This document shows positions 7,443 to 16,494 of a stretch of 22,782 nt of DNA, piece by piece. A program made the position numbers and the translations under genes. The stretch comes from a virus, in the IMG/VR virus record IMGVR_UViG_3300048011_000004, positions 1 through 22,782 of that record, one strand, 5' to 3'. The notes beneath the pieces are model-generated. The model was given only the letters and a program-made list of their open reading frames with translations. It was not told where the DNA came from and ran no database searches. Numbering within the stretch: the first letter of the stretch is position 1; every line of letters starts with the position of its first letter.

Positions 7443-10346
7443 ATGGCTGATCGTAAGATATCAGAACTTACAAATTTAACAGGCGCTAATCTGGCTGATG
7501 ATGATGAATTTGCGCTGGTAGATACAAGCGCAGACGAAACTAAAGCGATTACCTTTGGTGAGTTTAAGACTGCCCTAGATACGGCCACTGGCTTTGTCAG
7601 GATCACTGGCGATACCATGACGGGCAACTTGACAGTTCCTAATGTAGTAGTTTCTGGAAATGTTGATGGTCGGGATGTTTCTGCGGATGGCACTAAGCTA
7701 GATGGCATTGAGGCTGGTGCAGACGTTACAGACGCAACCAATGTAACAGCCGCTGGCGCATTGATGGACAGTGAGCTTGCAAACTTAGCCGCAGTTAAAG
7801 CAATCAACCAAGGCTTGTCTACGAGCGACAGCCCTTCCTTTGATGCTGTTACGGTTGGAGGTACGGGTGATCCTTCTTCAGAAATGACAATTTTATCATC
7901 TATAGGTGGCACAAGTGAACTTAGATTAGGTGATACTGATGCTGATGCTGGATCAATAAAATATTTCAATTCAAACGATCAACTTGTTCTGAGGGCTGCT
8001 GCTGCGACTAGGGCGGTTTTTAGTTCAACAGGTGTAGGCATTACAGGCAAAACCACCACAGACGAACTAGACCTTAACGCAATCGCAGCCACCATATCCG
8101 ACACAGCCGTAGACATCTTTGTGTACGACACCCGCAAGGATAGCGATGGCGGTGCATGGCGTAAGCGCACACAGCATACTAGCTGGTACAATGAAACACT
8201 GAACACTAGCACCCGTGGTAGCCGTAAGGAGTTTCCTGCGGTTGCTGTTATTGTTACTGAGTCTAACAAAGTTACTATCTACGACGGTGACAATCCTGAT
8301 ATGCCTATGTGGATGGTATTTGATGGCGGCTCTCGTGCTGATATGATTTATGGTTTGTCTGACAACAGTCAACAAGCTACAAAAATGCTTAATGGTTTAC
8401 TAGTTTCAGTAGGCAATGATTCTGGAGGACAAAGCGGTACATTTCCTATTAGTTTCATTACTGACAACGGGTATTTTTTAAGTGACGCTAGTAGCAGTCC
8501 TTATAAGTATAACGGAAATATTGAACAGAGAAATGATGGTTTAAATGTATCTACAGGAGACTCAGGTAACTACGGTATAACGATCAGTCGCTACGTCAAC
8601 GATGTAGCCATGACCGTTCTCCCCAACGCCCCGATTGATGCTGCTACAGGATTGCCTGTGCCGACTATTGCGGTGGCTACTGATGGTGGGGTTTCTGTTA
8701 TCAAGGATGATGGGACTGTTGTTGATATTACGACTACCTCTGGGGCCAGTGGATGGGGCAAGAGTAACTTTGTAGCCTTTAGAAGTGATAATAAAATAGT
8801 AAGCACTGTTGGATATTCTTCAAGTGATACCTCTGACCGATATGTTCACATTAACACCATTCCAAGTGCAGACTTTTCTTTAGGGAATGGCCTCGACAGT
8901 GTACCATCTGATGGATACCACGGGGCAACTGGTGGTGATGTTGCTATTGTTTCTGTATTTGACGAAGGTAATGGCAGAGATATTACTTCAATAACAGCGG
9001 AGCATTTCGGACAAGCCTCTGGGTTGAGCCAAGTTGCTTATGCTCCGATTGATACTGCCCCTGATCTTACATCTATGGTTGCCTACACTACATCTGATTA
9101 TGCCACAGGCTGGATGAACGGCGACATCAAACTCGCCACCTTGTCCGACACCGATGATACTGACGTTACTGGCAGTAACCTTATCGTCAATGGTGACTTC
9201 AGTTCAAACTCAGATTGGGTTTTAACCAGCATTTATTCAATAGGCAGTGGTGTACTAACTAGCCAAAGTTCTAGTTCAGGTGTTTTAAGACCTAGCGTTA
9301 ATGTAGTTCCAGTTGTAGGTAAAACCTATGTCTTGACTTTTGATATAACCGCCCATTCTGCGGGTACTATATATGTGAACTTTGGGCATATCTGGGTTGC
9401 TTCTGGATATCATGCAGCGGGTGTTGGTTCAAAATCCTTTACATTTACCCCTACTAGCACGGCTGAAAACTTCTCTTTCTACACCGCTGCCTTTGGTGGT
9501 TCTATAGATAACGTAGTATTACGAGAAGCAGAGCCAGACCGCAGTGTGAACGGCAACGGTCTACAGGTTTTCGGCACTGTGACCAAAAACCCTGTGGCTA
9601 CTGGTGCTGATTTGGTGGCGTATAGTGGGTTTAGTAGCAGCAACTATCTGCGTCAGCCTTATAACAGTGACTTGGACTTTGGCACTGGAGATTTCACTTA
9701 CTCTTTTTGGGCTTCGGCTCCATCTAGTGGAACTGATAGATTATGGTTGACCCACGGTAAATACAATACAGCAAAAAGCGGTTTAAACATTCTCCAGTAT
9801 AACTCAGGGGGGTCAGGCGATGAGGCTCATTTTTATGTTGGTAATGCGGGGGCGGGTTATGTTGTCGTCACTGGAATTGAAGGTACGGGTCTGCATAATT
9901 GGGCTGTGGTACGAAAAAGCGGAACCTTAGAAGTTTATCGTGACGGTAAGCTGGCAGGTTCTGTCGCAAATACCAATGACATAAATCTTTCAAACGAAGC
10001 AATAAAAGACTTATATGTTGGCGTAGGACTTTCTGGAAGTAGCGTATATAACTACGGTGCTGGCACATTAGCCCTTCTCCGCATCTCAGCCACAGCCCCA
10101 TCCCCAGAACAGATTGCTAAAATCTACGAGGACGAGAAGTTCCTATTCCAAGATGGCGCACAAGCAACCCTCTACGGCTCGTCTGATGCGGTAACAGCTT
10201 TGGCCTACGACGATAGCACAGAGTTGCTTCATGTCGGTACAAGCGCAGGACGTTCAGTCTTCCAAGGATTACGACGAGTAGACAACACAACAACCGCTGT
10301 CGGTGCTGCAATCAGTGCATCTAACGGCCTAGTGGCTGACGAATAA
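7443..10346 (+). CDS. large tail fibre / receptor-binding protein with CBM-like and LamG-like domains
   Basis: The 967-residue protein is modular. Residues 1-60 are a virion-anchor-like region beginning MADRKISELTNLTGANLADD. Residues 73-130 hold the DGRDVSADGTKLDGIEAGAD module seen in many marine phage fibres. Residues 211-570 form a beta-rich, possibly propeller-like region (with PNAPIDAATGLPVPTIAV and GGVSVIKDDGTVVDIT). Residues 576-695 look like a carbohydrate-binding jelly roll (NLIVNGDFSSNSDW...SIDNVVL). Residues 700-895 resemble a laminin-G/concanavalin fold (LDFGTGDFTYSFWASAP, LEVYRDGKLAGSV). The ending SPEQIAKIYEDEKFLF is common in such fibres. Binding to cell-surface glycans is the likely role. 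The exact receptor cannot be read from the sequence. Confidence 0.8.
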   Translation: MADRKISELTNLTGANLADDDEFALVDTSADETKAITFGEFKTALDTATGFVRITGDTMTGNLTVPNVVVSGNVDGRDVSADGTKLDGIEAGADVTDATNVTAAGALMDSELANLAAVKAINQGLSTSDSPSFDAVTVGGTGDPSSEMTILSSIGGTSELRLGDTDADAGSIKYFNSNDQLVLRAAAATRAVFSSTGVGITGKTTTDELDLNAIAATISDTAVDIFVYDTRKDSDGGAWRKRTQHTSWYNETLNTSTRGSRKEFPAVAVIVTESNKVTIYDGDNPDMPMWMVFDGGSRADMIYGLSDNSQQATKMLNGLLVSVGNDSGGQSGTFPISFITDNGYFLSDASSSPYKYNGNIEQRNDGLNVSTGDSGNYGITISRYVNDVAMTVLPNAPIDAATGLPVPTIAVATDGGVSVIKDDGTVVDITTTSGASGWGKSNFVAFRSDNKIVSTVGYSSSDTSDRYVHINTIPSADFSLGNGLDSVPSDGYHGATGGDVAIVSVFDEGNGRDITSITAEHFGQASGLSQVAYAPIDTAPDLTSMVAYTTSDYATGWMNGDIKLATLSDTDDTDVTGSNLIVNGDFSSNSDWVLTSIYSIGSGVLTSQSSSSGVLRPSVNVVPVVGKTYVLTFDITAHSAGTIYVNFGHIWVASGYHAAGVGSKSFTFTPTSTAENFSFYTAAFGGSIDNVVLREAEPDRSVNGNGLQVFGTVTKNPVATGADLVAYSGFSSSNYLRQPYNSDLDFGTGDFTYSFWASAPSSGTDRLWLTHGKYNTAKSGLNILQYNSGGSGDEAHFYVGNAGAGYVVVTGIEGTGLHNWAVVRKSGTLEVYRDGKLAGSVANTNDINLSNEAIKDLYVGVGLSGSSVYNYGAGTLALLRISATAPSPEQIAKIYEDEKFLFQDGAQATLYGSSDAVTALAYDDSTELLHVGTSAGRSVFQGLRRVDNTTTAVGAAISASNGLVADE

Positions 10347-10356
10347 GGAGTGACAG

Positions 10357-10866
10357 ATGACAGTCAACGTATCTAAGCCAGTAGTAAACGTAAGAGAAAA
10401 ACTGGCAGAACTAGATTACGCAAGATTGCCTTACCAAAAGGCACCTGCGGGGAGTATAATCCAAGTAGATCATTACAAGCGGGATGGCAACGGCAACACC
10501 ATCTCAACAACAAGTCAATCTTATGTTGATAGTGGTATCAGTTTAACCTTTTACCCTAAGTTTGCTAATTCTAAACTTCTGGTTCGTGTTTTTGCGCAAG
10601 TATATGTAAGTGCAAATAATCACGGTAAAATAGCGATTTACAGGGATGACACAGATGAATTGGTGCAAACATCAGTTCATTGGGATGGTTCTTCAACTAA
10701 TCAAGGTGCCTCACAGGGAATGATAGAGGCTCTTGATGATGCGGGAACTACTGAGGCCGTTAAGTATAGCATATACTTTTTAATAAAGGGTTCTTCTGGG
10801 CAAGTGGTTATCAACGGCGAAAGTTACTCTGACGCAGGTATTACTGTCATGGAGATTGCACAATGA
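10357..10866 (+). CDS. fibre-associated beta protein, unknown
   Basis: The 169-residue product follows the large fibre gene with AAGGAG upstream. An N-terminal stretch (MTVNVSKPVVNVREKLAELD) is followed by a jelly-roll-like beta domain (SIIQVDHYKRDGNGNT, ISLTFYPKFANSKLLVRVFA, KIAIYRDDTDELV) ending in YSDAGITVMEIAQ. Similar short proteins are found in marine phage fibre loci. A fibre tip, trimer cap or decoration role is inferred. It overlaps the next gene as ATGA. Confidence 0.6.
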   Translation: MTVNVSKPVVNVREKLAELDYARLPYQKAPAGSIIQVDHYKRDGNGNTISTTSQSYVDSGISLTFYPKFANSKLLVRVFAQVYVSANNHGKIAIYRDDTDELVQTSVHWDGSSTNQGASQGMIEALDDAGTTEAVKYSIYFLIKGSSGQVVINGESYSDAGITVMEIAQ

Positions 10867-11543
10867 TTAAACTACAAGCTATACAATCTTTAAGACCAAA
10901 CGCACAGTTTACGCTTAGAGGCGATGTTCTTGAATGGCACGATACCGAAGCAGTACAGCCAACTGACTTAGAAATACAAGCTGAGATAGCTAAACAGAAC
11001 TATCTTGAAGAAGTTCGTCAGTATCAAAAAGACCGTGAGTATCCTCCAATCGCAGACCAACTAGACCAGATATACCATGAGGGTATTGAAGCATGGAAAG
11101 CAACTATTGATGCTGTGAAAGCGGCTCACCCAAAAGTAGAGCCTGTTGAGGCCGATCAGCAAGCTGCTATTGATAGCCATGTAGCGCAATACATCTTCAA
11201 CCAACAGCTTGCAGACTACCGTGTAGCAGTAGCCCGACTAGCACAATACATCGTTGCAGATGGTCGTGAAGAAGTACGGGAAATGCAGCCTACAGGTGAA
11301 CAGGTCTGGAACGAAGAAACAATGGAAATGGAAGATGTGATGATGGAAGTCGTTACAGTCACAGCCATTGAACCTGTCGAAGCCACGGTTGAACGGACTG
11401 TGTATCCTGATGATCCAATGAGTGATGCAGAGCCTACTGTAGAAACAATCGAAAACCCGTTGATCACCAAAGACAACGAAGAACGTGCAGCGGCTCAAGC
11501 TGTTGTCGATGCTACACCACAACCAGTTAAGGATGCTGCATAA
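10863..11543 (+). CDS. tail-fibre-locus protein, possible fibre assembly factor
   Basis: The 226-residue acidic protein has a helical middle containing REYPPIADQLDQIYHEGIEA...TIDAVKAAHPK. This is the Y-P-x-I-x-D-Q-L-D...W...I-x-x-V-K-x-x-(Y/H)-P-K pattern found in tail-fibre assembly/XkdW-like proteins. The N-terminus (FTLRGDVLEWHDTEAVQPTD) is also usual in that group. Residues 135-205 are rich in E, V, T and M (EETMEMEDVMMEVVTVT) and look low-complexity. The ATGA overlap with the previous gene suggests coupled expression with the fibre. Chaperone versus virion component cannot be decided here. Confidence 0.6.
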   Translation: MIKLQAIQSLRPNAQFTLRGDVLEWHDTEAVQPTDLEIQAEIAKQNYLEEVRQYQKDREYPPIADQLDQIYHEGIEAWKATIDAVKAAHPKVEPVEADQQAAIDSHVAQYIFNQQLADYRVAVARLAQYIVADGREEVREMQPTGEQVWNEETMEMEDVMMEVVTVTAIEPVEATVERTVYPDDPMSDAEPTVETIENPLITKDNEERAAAQAVVDATPQPVKDAA

Positions 11544-12221
11544 ATGTCCCGTGACCTGTCTACTGGTGTAACCGTTAATCTTGAAGATGATGTTATCTTC
11601 CCGTTCTTTGCGGTGGAGCTTAACTTTGATGATGGTACATTTGAAGCGGCAGATGGCAACGTCTACAACCGCATTCTGCGCCTTTGGACAGGTCAAGGCA
11701 CTCTGGTTTATGAAGGTAATGAGTATTTTGGTACAGGTAACTTACTAGATGTATCTCTTATCGAAGAAACCACAGAAATAGCTGCTAAGGGTGCTACTCT
11801 TACTTTGAGCAGTGTACCTAGCGAAGTCATATCTTTGGCGCTCACGGAGCAATATCAGGGGCGCACATGCAAGATATTCTTTGGTCTATTCCAAGAGGGG
11901 CGGCTGGAAGATCAAACAAGTGCAGAGAATGCCCCAGCTTATATCTTGTTGCAGACTGGTGGTAGAATTATCTTAGAGGCTAACAAGACCAGCCTTACAG
12001 AGATCTTCACTGGTTACATGGATCAAATGAGCATCAATGAATCAGCAGATACAAGCACTTTACAACTTACTGCTGAGAATAAGCTTATTGATTTAGAAAG
12101 ACCTAGGGTTGGCAGATTTACCTCAGAGTACCAGAAGTCAATATACCCTGATGATAAGGGTTTTGATTTCGTAGAGAGTATGCAAGAGCAAAAGATAGTC
12201 TGGGGAAGAGCAGGTGTCTAG
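11544..12221 (+). CDS. tail hub-like protein (DUF2163/GTA hub type candidate)
   Basis: The 225-residue protein starts MSRDLSTGVTVNLEDDVIFPFFAVEL and is mainly beta. Motifs include TLTLSSVPSEVISLALTEQY, TEIFTGYMDQMSINESADTS and a C-terminal YPDDKGFDFVESMQEQKIVW. Its layout of a membrane-proximal beta barrel plus a short C-terminal part, and its place before the J-like tip gene, resemble the hub proteins of Rhodobacter GTA and of siphophages. The family assignment is tentative. Its last 8 bases overlap the GTG of the acetyltransferase gene. Confidence 0.55.
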   Translation: MSRDLSTGVTVNLEDDVIFPFFAVELNFDDGTFEAADGNVYNRILRLWTGQGTLVYEGNEYFGTGNLLDVSLIEETTEIAAKGATLTLSSVPSEVISLALTEQYQGRTCKIFFGLFQEGRLEDQTSAENAPAYILLQTGGRIILEANKTSLTEIFTGYMDQMSINESADTSTLQLTAENKLIDLERPRVGRFTSEYQKSIYPDDKGFDFVESMQEQKIVWGRAGV

Positions 12222-12663
12222 CTACCAACAAGAGTTTATTAGCTCTGTTAAGAATGACATCACAGACTTGTTACAGAAAGATTGGTCTGAGATAGAACAC
12301 AGAAAAGACATAAGACCCTTTAATCCTGACTGGGATGCTTATGAAGCCTTAGAGCAAGCTAACATGCTTAAGATCTTTACTGTAAGAGAAAACGACAGAC
12401 TTATAGGATACCACGTAAATATTGTAGCTCCTAGTCTTCATAGTAAAGGTGTATCTCAAGCCTCTGCAGATGTAGTTTACTTACACCCTGACTATCGTAA
12501 GGGGTTTACAGGTTACAAGCTATTTAAGTTTGCAGAGAAGTGTCTGAAAGAAGATGGTGTAAACATATTGCACTTAACAGCAACTGAATTAAATCCGATA
12601 GGACCGTTAATGTCAAAGCTACAGTATGACAAAATAGAAACTAAGTACGAGAAGGTTCTGTAA
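12214..12663 (+). CDS. GNAT-family N-acetyltransferase
   Basis: The 149-residue protein has the GNAT order. Strands LKIFTVRENDRLIGYHVNIV (52-71) and SADVVYLHPDYRKG (84-97) are followed by an acetyl-CoA pyrophosphate-loop candidate R95-K-G-F-T-G100, an amphipathic helix (YKLFKFAEKCLKEDG) and a late strand VNILHLTAT. The loop is a variant of the usual (Q/R)xxGx(G/A). The substrate is unknown. The GTG start at 12214 overlaps the previous gene by 8 bases, and the stop overlaps the J-like gene as TAATG, so it is fixed within the tail-tip operon. An NlpC/P60 peptidase often stands at this place in comparable phages and is absent here. Confidence 0.75.
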   Translation: MSSYQQEFISSVKNDITDLLQKDWSEIEHRKDIRPFNPDWDAYEALEQANMLKIFTVRENDRLIGYHVNIVAPSLHSKGVSQASADVVYLHPDYRKGFTGYKLFKFAEKCLKEDGVNILHLTATELNPIGPLMSKLQYDKIETKYEKVL

Positions 12664-15383
12664 TGGCTGTTACAGTTGGTGCATTTCTATTAGGTCAAAC
12701 AGTTGCCACTGCTGGCGCTGCATACTTTGTTCAATACGCTGTAGGTTACTTAGCTACAACTGCTCTGACAAGTGTGGCACTTAGTGGTCTTATGCCCAAA
12801 CCAGATATTCCTAACCTTTCTACAGGTGCTAATGCAGCTAACAGGGGTTATCAGATATCTACTAGATCTGCTGCAGCTAACCATCAGATTATTTATGGTC
12901 AAACTAAAGTAGGTGGGTCTATTGTTTTTGATGCTGTATCAGGTGTCAATAATAAGGTCTTACACAGAGTAATAGCTTTCTCTGGACATGAGATCGAAGA
13001 GTTCAGTACGTTCTACTTCAATGAAGAGTTCCTTACTCTTACTACAGACACTGATAGTAACGGTGATACTTACTACAAACCAACTTTAGCTACAAATAAG
13101 ACGGGTGCCGTTAGCACTAGGTATAATGATTATGTTCGTATATACCAGCGTAAAGGTGGTACAGAAAATAATACATCAATCCCAGCTTTAATTAGTGCTG
13201 GTGTAAACTGGACACAAGACCATAAGCTACAGGGAACAGCTTATGTCTATATTAGATTAGAGTTTGAAGCTGATGCCTTCCCTAATGGTGTGCCTGATAT
13301 AAGCTGTATTATCAAAGGTAAGAAAGTCTATGACCCCAGATCTTCTGCTACAGCTTGGTCAGACAACCCTGCTCTTTGTATAAGAGATTACCTCACAAGC
13401 TCTACTTATGGTCTAGGAGAGGTCGCAGCTTCTATAGATGACTCCAAAGTTATTATAGCTGCTGATGTATGTGATTATAAGAATTACGATGTAAATAATG
13501 CAGATCCAGCATCCACTAAAACTGGTGGCGTTAGATTTACTATGGATGGCGCATTTACTACTGCAGTTACTCCTTACAGCCATATGATGGATCTGTTGAC
13601 TTCTATGGGTGGTGTCCTTTGGTACGGTCAGGGTAAGTGGCGTATGAAAGCTGCACACTATGTAGAACCCACTGTCACGTTTACTGAAGATGACCTAAGA
13701 GCTAATATACAGATCTCTACTCGTCACAGCCGTAGAGATAACTTTAATACAGTCAAGGGTGTATTTAGAGGCCCTGTCACAGACTTCCAACCTACAGATT
13801 ATGCAGAAGTTACGAACACAGTCTTTAGACAAGCTGATAACAACCAGATAAGCACTTATGATTTAGACTTACCGTTCACTGATAGCTTTGATATAGCCAG
13901 AAGAATTGCTTTAATAACCCTAGAGAGAAATAGACAACAACTTACTGTACAAGCCTCTTTTGGTATGAGAGCTTTCCAAATACAAGTTGGAGATATTGTA
14001 AAGCTAACTATGTCTCGTTTTGGTTGGACTAATAAAGAGTTTGAGGTTATTCAATGGTCTTTTGGTTTACAGGAAGACAATGATCTAAGGTGTGATTTAA
14101 TTCTACGTGAGATATCTGAGAGTGTCTTTGATGATATTTCTGATGGTATCGTCTACGAGAGAGATAACACAACACTCCTAAGCCCGTTTGAAGTACCACC
14201 AGTAGCTATATCTACCTCTAATGAATACGGCGGTGTCTTTAAGGTTGTAAGTGAAAAGTTACTCAGAGAGTTGCAGCTTGAAGTAACAGCAGCAGATGCG
14301 TCTAGAATCGACAGAGTAGAGGTTCAGTATAGGCCGACTGGTACAGCAGATTACCTCAATATAGGTACAGGCGGTCTAGGTCGATATACTGTACCTGATC
14401 TTGATGAAGGTAACTATGATGCTAGAGCTAGAGGTGTCAACACTTTTGGTGTTAAAGGTGAATTTAGCTACTTACTCAATTTTCTACTGGCTCCCTTAGA
14501 CACTCCCCCATCAGATGTTGATAGTAATACCTTTATCTTTGAAGTTTCTGCTGGAACCCTGTTCTTAGAGTGGGAACCCATAAGTGATTTAGATCTTTCT
14601 TACTACCAAATTAAGTACTCTTCAGATGCTACTACATCCTCTACATCAGATGCTAATGCTCTTTGGGGTGGTAACTCTAACATAGCTATTAAGAGAGTTG
14701 CTAGACCTGCTACATTCGCTACAGTGCCAGCTAGGTCAGGCACATTCTTAATCAGGGCATACGATAAAGCTGGTAACCCTTCCGATAATGTAGGGTTTGT
14801 TGTTGTCCCTGCTACTGCCCTGCCGACTTTGGGTGTATCTGTAACGCAGACTGAAAGCGGCTCTCATACATTTGCTGGTAATACCGGCATCAGCAACACC
14901 AACATCACTGTTGATACCTCGCCAAACCCAGATGAGTTACGCATTAACGACACTTCTGCTGCTACGCCAAGCGGTATTTACTACTTTGGTGGCAATCTAT
15001 CAGGTTCACAAACTGCCGACAATGGCGCAGATTATATTGATCTAGGTTCAAGCAGAACAGCTACTACGACAGGAAGTGCAACCTTCGCACGACACATTGA
15101 TTACTCTTCTGTCTTTGATAATATTCCCCAGAATTGGGATACATGGCCCGACACCTTTGATGACTGGACAAATGAAGATGCAGCCTTTGGTGACTTCGCT
15201 ACTGCAGTCCAAGTTAGGGCTACACCAGATGACCCCTCTTCCTCGCCAACTTGGGGGGCTTGGGAAACCGCCATTGGTCAGCAAGTGGTTGGCAGAGGCT
15301 TCCAATTTAGGGTAAACTTAAACGCAACCAATAGCGAAGTATCACCAGCAATCACAGTCCTTTCAGCAACAGTAGGTTACTAA
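12663..15383 (+). CDS. J-like tail tip / host specificity protein
   Basis: The 906-residue protein is the likely tail-tip attachment protein. Residues 1-46 are hydrophobic and small-residue rich (GAFLLGQTVATAGAA...TALTSVALSGLM). Residues 75-255 include IIYGQTKVGG and KGKKVYDPR...WSDNPALCIRDYL, hallmarks of lambda J / Phage-tail_3 proteins. A further hub-like part follows (DIARRIALITLERNRQQLTV, VGDIVKLTM). Two fibronectin-III-like units occupy about residues 530-705. The C-terminal 200 residues are beta-rich (FDNIPQNWDTWPDTFDDWTN) and should project toward the receptor. It is linked by TAATG overlaps to genes on both sides. Confidence 0.85.
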   Translation: MAVTVGAFLLGQTVATAGAAYFVQYAVGYLATTALTSVALSGLMPKPDIPNLSTGANAANRGYQISTRSAAANHQIIYGQTKVGGSIVFDAVSGVNNKVLHRVIAFSGHEIEEFSTFYFNEEFLTLTTDTDSNGDTYYKPTLATNKTGAVSTRYNDYVRIYQRKGGTENNTSIPALISAGVNWTQDHKLQGTAYVYIRLEFEADAFPNGVPDISCIIKGKKVYDPRSSATAWSDNPALCIRDYLTSSTYGLGEVAASIDDSKVIIAADVCDYKNYDVNNADPASTKTGGVRFTMDGAFTTAVTPYSHMMDLLTSMGGVLWYGQGKWRMKAAHYVEPTVTFTEDDLRANIQISTRHSRRDNFNTVKGVFRGPVTDFQPTDYAEVTNTVFRQADNNQISTYDLDLPFTDSFDIARRIALITLERNRQQLTVQASFGMRAFQIQVGDIVKLTMSRFGWTNKEFEVIQWSFGLQEDNDLRCDLILREISESVFDDISDGIVYERDNTTLLSPFEVPPVAISTSNEYGGVFKVVSEKLLRELQLEVTAADASRIDRVEVQYRPTGTADYLNIGTGGLGRYTVPDLDEGNYDARARGVNTFGVKGEFSYLLNFLLAPLDTPPSDVDSNTFIFEVSAGTLFLEWEPISDLDLSYYQIKYSSDATTSSTSDANALWGGNSNIAIKRVARPATFATVPARSGTFLIRAYDKAGNPSDNVGFVVVPATALPTLGVSVTQTESGSHTFAGNTGISNTNITVDTSPNPDELRINDTSAATPSGIYYFGGNLSGSQTADNGADYIDLGSSRTATTTGSATFARHIDYSSVFDNIPQNWDTWPDTFDDWTNEDAAFGDFATAVQVRATPDDPSSSPTWGAWETAIGQQVVGRGFQFRVNLNATNSEVSPAITVLSATVGY

Positions 15384-15748
15384 TGTCACAGAATAGCTTA
15401 ACAATCGGAAATGTAACGGCAGCAGCAGCTAGAACTGCTATTAACAATGCCTTTGATACACTTAAAACTTTACACTCAGGTGCAAGCGCACCGTCTAGTC
15501 CATCAGCCTATATGCTATGGTTTGAAACAGATACAAACAAGCTTCAGATCTATGATGGCGCTCAGTGGATTGTCATAGGTGAAATGGACGCCACTAATAA
15601 CAACTTTCACCCTATTATTGGAAATTGGAAGTTAGACCTTTCTGGAAATGATCTTACCTTTGAATATAACGGCGCAGCAAAAGCAAAACTAAGTTCAACA
15701 GGCACATTTACCGTTGTCGGTGATGTGGTAGCATTTGGAACCATCTAA
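15383..15748 (+). CDS. small fibre-tip / virion protein
   Basis: The 121-residue product has an N-terminal helical part (TAAAARTAINNAFDTLKTLH) and a short beta module, SPSAYMLWFETDTNKLQIYD followed by GAQWIVIG, a motif seen repeatedly in phage fibre proteins. The final third (LSGNDLTFEYNGAAKAKLSS) resembles a beta-helical fibre end. It is translationally coupled to the J-like gene. Probably it is a tail-tip accessory; function is not established. Confidence 0.6.
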   Translation: MSQNSLTIGNVTAAAARTAINNAFDTLKTLHSGASAPSSPSAYMLWFETDTNKLQIYDGAQWIVIGEMDATNNNFHPIIGNWKLDLSGNDLTFEYNGAAKAKLSSTGTFTVVGDVVAFGTI

Positions 15749-16494
15749 TGGCTATACCTTCAACAGGTTCAGTTTCACTCCAAGACATAGAAGATGAATT
15801 TGGCGGTACAGGTCAGATATCTTTGTCAGAATATTATCGTGGTAATACCTATGAAACATTAGTTAGCGGTAATAACACAACTGTACCTCAATCTGGTGCG
15901 ATTAAGTTTAGTCAGTTTCGTGGCTCATTCCAAGCTAGATACCTTACATGGAAACTACTAGGTGCTGGCGGTGGTGGGGGTTATGGTGTTTTTAACGGCG
16001 GTGGCTCTGGTTCAGCTTCTAATGGTGGTGATAGCACCTTAACCTACAGTGGAACTACCTATACCTCTATTGGTGGCGCTGGGGGTGATAATGGGGCCAT
16101 TTATTATAACCAGTCTGGTTCCGCTGGTCAGAACGCAGATACAAGTCAAAGCTATTCTGAGAACTTTGGTACATCTGGCGGTGAAAGCTCGCAACAAACA
16201 AACGGCGCTGCTGGCACAGGCTTTGTTGCTGGGGGATCTGGCGCTGGCGGTGACAATCCTGGTGATTATGATAACTCTGGCAATAAAGGGGAAGGCGGTT
16301 TAGCGGGTGAAGAAACTTCTGGAAATATCTACTTAGCTATAGGTTCTTCTATGGTATACGATTTAGGAGTGGGCGGTGCTGGCGGTGATGGCTCATTTGA
16401 TGGTGCCGCTGGTCTTTCTGGCCTTGTTGTTATTACATCTAATGGGTCAGAAGTTGTCAGGACGAGTACTGACGGAACTTATACGGTGGTCTAA
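15748..16494 (+). CDS. glycine-rich tail adhesin candidate
   Basis: The 248-residue protein starts with a conserved phage module, MAIPSTGSVSLQDIEDEFGG...ISLSEYYRG (residues 1-60). A glycine-rich domain follows (residues about 72-236) with many G, S, N and D residues and very few charged ones (LLGAGGGGGYGVFNGGGSGS, GFVAGGSGAGGDNPG). It ends in a short strand-rich piece. Glycine-rich domains of this kind in T-even gp38 adhesins fold as packed polyglycine-II helices whose loops contact the receptor. A similar arrangement is inferred here from composition only. A silk-like structural filler is the alternative. Confidence 0.65.
   Translation: MAIPSTGSVSLQDIEDEFGGTGQISLSEYYRGNTYETLVSGNNTTVPQSGAIKFSQFRGSFQARYLTWKLLGAGGGGGYGVFNGGGSGSASNGGDSTLTYSGTTYTSIGGAGGDNGAIYYNQSGSAGQNADTSQSYSENFGTSGGESSQQTNGAAGTGFVAGGSGAGGDNPGDYDNSGNKGEGGLAGEETSGNIYLAIGSSMVYDLGVGGAGGDGSFDGAAGLSGLVVITSNGSEVVRTSTDGTYTVV

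Noticed and set aside
7397-7969. 190-residue open frame on the minus strand under the fibre gene
   Set aside because: It lies opposite a well-supported fibre gene, is rich in S, V, A and P as expected from antisense of its codons, and has no ribosome binding site or coupled neighbour.
11238-11696. 152-residue minus-strand open frame rich in Cys, His and Phe
   Set aside because: It is the antisense of two coupled tail genes. The odd composition comes from the complementary codons, and no domain is visible.
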